Positions 20,510-24,915 of a DNA stretch of 24,915 nt are shown here, one piece after another. Within the stretch, counting starts at the first letter, position 1. Every line of letters starts with the position of its first letter. The stretch comes from a virus. The notes below the pieces were generated by a model. That model made no database searches and had not been told where the DNA came from. It saw only the letters and a program-made list of their open reading frames with translations. The stretch lies in IMG/VR virus record IMGVR_UViG_3300032285_001329, positions 1 to 24,915 of that record; one strand, written 5' to 3'. The position numbers and the translations under genes are program-made.

Positions 20510-23030
20510 GATGCCCATTGACCCTGAATACGGTCGCAACATACCAGGAATGCCTGACCCTGCAAGTCAAGCGCAAGTCACAGAAACGCCTGACGGAGGA
20601 GCTCAAGTTGATCTTATGCAGTTTGATACTGATGTAGAAGAACTTGAAGATGGTTCAGCCGTAGTTCATCTCGATGAATACAAAGGCCCTGCTGAAGATG
20701 AAGATTTCTATTCTAACTTAGCAGAGACAGTCAATCTTTGGGATTTAGAAAAGATTGGCATGCGTTACTTAGACTTAATTAAAAAGGATAAAGAAGCTCG
20801 TGAGAAACGTGATAAACAATATGAAGAAGGTATTCGCAGAACTGGTATGGGTGATGACGCTCCTGGGGGCGCGACTTTTATGGGAGCTTCTAAGGTTGTC
20901 CACCCTGTTATGGCAGAAGCTTGTGTCGACTTCGCTGCATCAGCGATTAAAGAAATGTTTCCGCCTGACGGCCCAGTCAGAACAAAAGTCTTAGGTGAAG
21001 CTACAACAGAAAAGACTGATGTTGCAGAACGCAAACGCGATTACATGAATTGGCAGTTAACTGAACAGATTGAAGAGTTCAGAGACGAACAAGAACAACT
21101 ATTGACACAATTGCCATTAGGCGGTTCACAGTTCATGAAGTTATGGTATGACGAACATAAGAAACGCCCATGCGCAGAGTTCGTGCCTATCGATAACATC
21201 TTACTACCATTCGCATCAGTAAACTTTTACACAGCACAACGTGTCACAGAAATGCAAGACATTACTGAGTGGGAATTTAAACGCAGAATTGCACAAGGCT
21301 TATACCGTGATGTAGATTTCATTCGCGCAACGATGGAGCCTACAGAAACACACGCAGAAAAAGCTACAAACAAAATTGAAGGTCGTAAGTATCAAGATAA
21401 CGAAGACGGTCTACGCCGTGTATTCCACATCTATACATACTTAGAGATTGATGATGACAAACGCACCAAAGGTGAGATGGCTCCATATGTCTTAATGATT
21501 GACGAGCTTGATAATCAAATCTTAGGTCTATATAGAAACTGGGAGGATGGCGATGAAACATATACCAAGCTTGACTGGATTATTGAGTTCAAGTTTATCC
21601 CTTGGAGAGGCGCTTATGCAATTGGCTTGCCTCACCTTATTGGCGGCCTTAGTGCTGCTCTCACTGGTGCTCTTCGTGCTTTATTGGACACTGCTCATAT
21701 TAATAACTCCGCTACCATGCTTAAACTCAAAGGTGCGAAGATTAGCGGACAGTCTCAACAAGTCGAAGTTACTCAAGTCACTGAGATAGAAGGCGCACCT
21801 GGTGTTGATGATGTACGTAAGATTGCAATGCCTATGCCATTCAATCAACCGTCACCAGTATTATTCCAATTACTTGGTTTCTTAAACGATGCTGCAAAAG
21901 GTGTCGTGTCAACTTCTGAAGAGAAGATTGCTGACATGAATGCCAATGCTCCAGTAGGAACTACACAAGCTTTAATTGAGCAAGGCGCAAAAGTATTCTC
22001 AGCAATACATGCGCGTATGCATGATTCACAAAGACGTGTATTACAAGTACTAGGTCGTATCAATCGTTGGTATTTAGATGATATGAAGAAAGGCGATGTT
22101 ATTGCAGAACTTCCTGTGACACGAGATGACTTCAAGAAAAACTCTGACATCATCCCAGTATCAGATCCACATATTTTCTCTGAAACACAACGTATGGCAC
22201 AGAATCAAGCCGTGCTACAACTCATGCAAACATATCCACAAGCGTTTGATGTGAATGCAGTCTTGCAACGCGTATTGAAACAAATGAAAGTGCCAGGTAT
22301 TAATGAATTAATGCCTAACGCACCTAAACCTGTAGAGATGGATTCTGCACATGAAAATGCTGCAATGGCTTTAGGTAAACCTGCGTTTGCATATCCACGC
22401 CAAGATCATCTTGCACATATTCAAGCTCACTTGAATTTTGCAACTGATCCAATGATGGGTTCAAACAACTTGATTGCACCTAAATTCATTCCACAAGTGT
22501 TAGAGCATATCAAGCAACACATGATGCTTTGGTATACAAACCAAATGGAAGGTTATGCTTTTGCTAATCCTAAAATCCAACAAGACAAATATGAAGATTC
22601 TAAATTTGCTTCAGAGATTGACAAGATCATGGCGGTGGCTTCTTCACATGTCAAGATGGATACACAACAAGTGTTTGCTGGTGTTGTACAAGCTATGCAA
22701 CAACTCGGTCAAGTTATGGGTCAATTTGCTCCACAACCACAAGTCGATCCTGCTGACCAAGCTATCTTACAAGCTTCATTAGCTGAGACACAACGTAGAG
22801 CAGCTCGTGATCAAGCTGATATTCAATTAGCACAAGCAAAACTACAAAACGACATTCAGCAAGAAGACAAGGATAGAGAAGTCAAAGTTGCTATGAATGC
22901 CGAAAACAATTTAACAACCGAAAGATTGAAGACAGCAGAACTTACTGTTGACGAACTTAGGTTGCGTAAAGAGCAGGAGCAGACTGCTATTAAACTGCAA
23001 CATGAAACTCAACGTAACTTAGGGAGATAA
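20502..23030 (+). CDS. Portal protein
   Basis: The 842-aa protein is long for a portal, as in P22 (725 aa). After an acidic N-terminus, DLEKIGMRYLDLIKKDKEAREKR leads into the wing/stem region. LIGGLSAALTGALRALLDTAH and NNSATMLKLKGAKI fall where the tunnel helices should be. VVSTSEEKIADMNANAPVGTTQALIEQ is the strongest portal-like phrase. Residues from about 745 onward (QAILQASLAETQRRAARDQ and beyond) form a long coiled coil, a possible barrel extension. Twelve copies would form the DNA gate at one capsid vertex, contacting the terminase. The start has AAGGAG upstream and overlaps the preceding gene by 8 bases. Confidence 0.88.
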   Translation: MAEMPIDPEYGRNIPGMPDPASQAQVTETPDGGAQVDLMQFDTDVEELEDGSAVVHLDEYKGPAEDEDFYSNLAETVNLWDLEKIGMRYLDLIKKDKEAREKRDKQYEEGIRRTGMGDDAPGGATFMGASKVVHPVMAEACVDFAASAIKEMFPPDGPVRTKVLGEATTEKTDVAERKRDYMNWQLTEQIEEFRDEQEQLLTQLPLGGSQFMKLWYDEHKKRPCAEFVPIDNILLPFASVNFYTAQRVTEMQDITEWEFKRRIAQGLYRDVDFIRATMEPTETHAEKATNKIEGRKYQDNEDGLRRVFHIYTYLEIDDDKRTKGEMAPYVLMIDELDNQILGLYRNWEDGDETYTKLDWIIEFKFIPWRGAYAIGLPHLIGGLSAALTGALRALLDTAHINNSATMLKLKGAKISGQSQQVEVTQVTEIEGAPGVDDVRKIAMPMPFNQPSPVLFQLLGFLNDAAKGVVSTSEEKIADMNANAPVGTTQALIEQGAKVFSAIHARMHDSQRRVLQVLGRINRWYLDDMKKGDVIAELPVTRDDFKKNSDIIPVSDPHIFSETQRMAQNQAVLQLMQTYPQAFDVNAVLQRVLKQMKVPGINELMPNAPKPVEMDSAHENAAMALGKPAFAYPRQDHLAHIQAHLNFATDPMMGSNNLIAPKFIPQVLEHIKQHMMLWYTNQMEGYAFANPKIQQDKYEDSKFASEIDKIMAVASSHVKMDTQQVFAGVVQAMQQLGQVMGQFAPQPQVDPADQAILQASLAETQRRAARDQADIQLAQAKLQNDIQQEDKDREVKVAMNAENNLTTERLKTAELTVDELRLRKEQEQTAIKLQHETQRNLGR

Positions 23031-23032
23031 AC

Positions 23033-23212
23033 ATGAGTGATGACGTAAAAAAATTACAAGCCGAAGACATACGATATAAAACTCGTATTGCTGTAGGTGC
23101 GTGGTTAGACGGTCAATCTTTATCAGAAACTGGTTCAGCGACTATGCCTAAAGCTAATAGCGACCACGGTAATGATTTAGATAAATCAGCTATTGCAAAA
23201 GATAACGCATGA
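23033..23212 (+). CDS. Small hypothetical protein in head module (59 aa)
   Basis: The ATG at 23033 follows AGGGAGATAA just after the portal stop. The product starts MSDDVKKLQAEDIRYKTRIAV and has GAWLDGQSLSETGS and a polar tail. It overlaps the next gene as ATGA. No family is recognised. A small capsid or assembly factor is possible from location alone. Confidence 0.65.
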   Translation: MSDDVKKLQAEDIRYKTRIAVGAWLDGQSLSETGSATMPKANSDHGNDLDKSAIAKDNA

Positions 23213-23397
23213 GGTACGTATCCGACATCATCGATGCTGTAAAAGCGCGTCAGGTGGTGATAGAAAAATCATTAGCGGCAGGACATGCTTCTAGTTTTGA
23301 TTCTTATCAACGCCTTGTCGGAGAGTATGCAGGCTTATCGACTGCGATAGATATTATTAACAACCTTTTAAAAGAGGAAGAAGAGAATGAGCAATAG
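23209..23397 (+). CDS. Small helical protein in head module (62 aa)
   Basis: The product is helical with VSDIIDAVKARQVVIEKSLAA, SSFDSYQRLVGEYAGLSTA and an acidic C-terminal end (LLKEEEENEQ). Short proteins with the 'YQRLVGEY.GL..A' phrase are common between portal and scaffold genes in podovirus-like phages. The function is unknown. It overlaps both neighbours. Confidence 0.7.
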   Translation: MRYVSDIIDAVKARQVVIEKSLAAGHASSFDSYQRLVGEYAGLSTAIDIINNLLKEEEENEQ

Positions 23398-23809
23398 CAC
23401 AGATGCTGGTAATTCGGCTGATTTACAGGAAGCTTTTCCTGTTGTAGACCCTGGTGCTTTTCCATTAGGCGCACGTGTATTAGTACAAATGCGTTTGCCC
23501 AAAAAGAAAATGACTGCTTCAGGAATTATTCTTGCTGCAGAAACAGTGGATACAGAAAAAGCGCAAAATCCGATTGGCAAAGTAGTATCAATCGGCCCAT
23601 TGGCGTTTAAAAAACGCGACACAATGGAGCCATGGCCTGAAGGTTCATGGTGCGAGATTGGTGATTTCGTCCGAGTTCCGAAATGGACTGGGGATCGTTG
23701 GGAAGTAAAAATCGATGATGATACAACAGTCGAGTTTATGCTTATGAACGACCACGAAGTTATCGCAAAATTAACAAGTAATCCATTAGAAATGAGGGCA
23801 TTCGTATGA
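23387..23809 (+). CDS. GroES-like co-chaperonin
   Basis: After about 26 variable residues the 140-aa protein follows the GroES fold. It has GARVLVQMRLPKK (28-40), a mobile-loop-like KMTASGIILAAETVDT (41-56) in which GIIL matches the GroEL-binding hydrophobic tripeptide region, PIGKVVSIGPLAF (62-74), IGDFVRVPKW (91-100) and a final VEFMLMNDHEVIAKL. Host GroES lends the lid to GroEL folding; phage versions (T4 gp31 is the known example) adapt the chamber to the coat protein. The location directly before scaffold and coat genes fits that role. The insertion around WPEGSWCEIG is longer than in bacterial GroES. Confidence in the fold is high, in GroEL binding moderate. Confidence 0.83.
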   Translation: MSNSTDAGNSADLQEAFPVVDPGAFPLGARVLVQMRLPKKKMTASGIILAAETVDTEKAQNPIGKVVSIGPLAFKKRDTMEPWPEGSWCEIGDFVRVPKWTGDRWEVKIDDDTTVEFMLMNDHEVIAKLTSNPLEMRAFV

Positions 23810-24789
23810 TAGAAGATAAAGAAAGTGAAATTATTGACATTAAAGAAGATGCAGACGGTTCAGCAGTTGTAGAATTACCTGAAAGCATTCCTTCTCCTGA
23901 TGTTCAAGAGACAAAATCTGTAGATGAAGACAGTGATGAGGCAGACGAAGCAGCTAGAGCTAAAGAAATGGCAGAGGGTGGAGAGGTTGATCCTGATGCA
24001 GAAGCTGTTCGTGAAGCAAAACGTGCAAAAAGACGTGCTCGTAAAGAGTATCACAAGCAAGTAGCGGTCGAAAAAGACACAAAACTTCATTTATTAGAGA
24101 GACAAAACCAAGAATTACTAGAAAGATTGGCTGTTGTCGAGAGAAAAACCCAAGGAAGTGAAATTGCACGCATAAATAAGGCTATTGAAGACCAAGAGTC
24201 TAAAATTTTGTTTGCAAAACAGAAAATCAAAGAGGCTACAGAGACTGGCAACGGTGATTTACTCACTCAAGCTCAAGAAATGTGGTATGAAGCGAAGAAA
24301 CAGTACGAATCTTTAGAAGGTTTAAAGAGACAATCAGTTTCTCAACCTCAACATCAAACAATTCAAGCACCTGACCCTATGGTTACGCGTCATGCAACGA
24401 ATTGGATGAATGATAATCCTTGGTACGACCCAAATGGTCGTGACCCTGACTCAAAAATTGCATTAACAATCGATAATGCGATGGCTGAAGAGGGTTGGAA
24501 CCCAAAATCACAAGAATATTGGGAAGAACTCGATAATAGACTTGCAAAATATTTGCCGCACCGTTATATTGGTGAGGTAGAAACTAGCGTTAATCCAACT
24601 ACTAGACGACCTAGAAATGTCGTAACTAGTTCAGGCAGGGAAAGCGCAGCGAGTAGTGGTGGTAAAAATACATTTACCTTAACTCCTGACCAAGTCAGAG
24701 CCATGAAAGATGCAGGTATGTGGGACGACCCTGAAAAGCGAGCGAAGATGATTCGACGTTACGCAACTGAAAAAACTAGTCAAAGATAA
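23806..24789 (+). CDS. Scaffolding protein (probable)
   Basis: The 327-aa protein is highly acidic at the N-terminus. A charged coiled coil (about residues 60-175: EAVREAKRAKRRARKEYHKQ, ELLERLAVVERKT and following) precedes a MVTRHATNWMNDNPWYDP region and a basic C-terminal helix (TPDQVRAMKDAGMWDDPEKR). Length, charge pattern and the position between portal and coat genes match P22-type scaffolds (gp8, 303 aa), whose basic C-terminal helices bind coat. It would guide procapsid assembly and then leave or be cleaved. The start overlaps the GroES-like stop as ATGA. Confidence 0.8.
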   Translation: MIEDKESEIIDIKEDADGSAVVELPESIPSPDVQETKSVDEDSDEADEAARAKEMAEGGEVDPDAEAVREAKRAKRRARKEYHKQVAVEKDTKLHLLERQNQELLERLAVVERKTQGSEIARINKAIEDQESKILFAKQKIKEATETGNGDLLTQAQEMWYEAKKQYESLEGLKRQSVSQPQHQTIQAPDPMVTRHATNWMNDNPWYDPNGRDPDSKIALTIDNAMAEEGWNPKSQEYWEELDNRLAKYLPHRYIGEVETSVNPTTRRPRNVVTSSGRESAASSGGKNTFTLTPDQVRAMKDAGMWDDPEKRAKMIRRYATEKTSQR

Positions 24790-24808
24790 ATTATAGGAGA
24801 ATATTATT

Positions 24809-24915
24809 ATGGATTCACGTTTAAAAAAATCATTATCAGCTGGTGGACGCGAGAATCGCGCGAGTCATGACCCCGTTCGTGAGGCACCTGAGGATACGTT
24901 CGTATCATCCGATGA
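24809..24915 (+). CDS. Start of probable major coat protein (partial)
   Basis: The ATG at 24809 has AGGAGA (24795-24800) upstream and the frame is open for 35 codons to the window end. The visible part (DSRLKKSLSAGGRENRASHD, then PVREAPEDTFVSSD) is too short for a family match. The call as coat is by position directly after the scaffold, as in P22-like order. The window cuts the gene. Confidence 0.6.
   Translation, partial: MDSRLKKSLSAGGRENRASHDPVREAPEDTFVSSD

Noticed and set aside
1-24915. tRNA genes, insertion sequences and integrase/att sites
   Set aside because: I saw no cloverleaf, transposase or tyrosine/serine recombinase motifs in either strand; a full tRNA scan was not possible by eye.

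Overview
This window looks like the genome of a tailed double-stranded DNA phage. It contains about 50 tightly packed genes, mostly joined by 1-20 base overlaps, with no tRNA or rRNA and no integrase or transposase visible. The head genes run small terminase, large terminase, portal, scaffold, then the start of a probable coat protein. Together with the very long portal (842 aa), this order resembles P22-like podoviruses. The DNA is AT-rich. The best clue to the host is a 23-codon gene at 13077-13148 that encodes what looks like an intact PqqA, the ribosomal precursor peptide of the cofactor PQQ. PQQ is the cofactor of methanol dehydrogenases, so I infer a methylotrophic proteobacterial host, with Methylophilales as the first guess.

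Layout. Positions 1-4837 (minus strand) form a leftward operon: small membrane and nucleic-acid proteins, an SSB-like protein, a zinc-finger/DUF3310 fusion, a PD-(D/E)XK exonuclease, a SleB-type cell wall hydrolase, two adjacent 2-oxoglutarate/Fe(II) dioxygenase-like genes and a partial membrane protein cut by the window start. Positions 4838-4949 hold two divergent promoters that share one palindromic -35 box (TTGCAA). Positions 4950-13013 (plus strand) form the rightward early operon: a YdaS/Cro-like regulator, a DUF1376 replication protein, a DnaB/RepA-type ATPase, a RusA resolvase, a winged-helix protein, a Ref-like HNH nuclease, an AT-rich cargo gene, a small MTase-like protein and an orphan DNA methyltransferase. 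Positions 13014-13315 hold pqqA and its control sequences: direct repeats, a long hairpin, a good promoter and a 14-bp palindrome. Positions 13316-14973 hold seven small genes. Positions 14974-15196 contain no gene but carry a dense repeat array. Positions 15197-24915 form the packaging and head module. It includes a 994-aa polyvalent-type protein between terminase and portal, and a GroES-like co-chaperonin between portal and scaffold.

How the parts may work together. The divergent switch would set early expression to the left (recombination, lysis, cargo) and to the right (replication). The DUF1376 protein and the ATPase would start replication. The exonuclease, SSB-like protein, RusA and Ref-like protein would recombine and resolve DNA. 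The methyltransferase(s) would protect it. PqqA, and possibly the dioxygenases, are candidates for adjusting host metabolism, in particular for keeping methanol oxidation supplied with PQQ during infection.

The two observations most worth follow-up are the phage-borne pqqA, and an array of TGTTCAACA palindromes on an 11-bp period at 15012-15093. A shorter version of that array is embedded, inverted, in the linker of the DUF1376 replication gene. This suggests origin iterons or another phage-specific control element.
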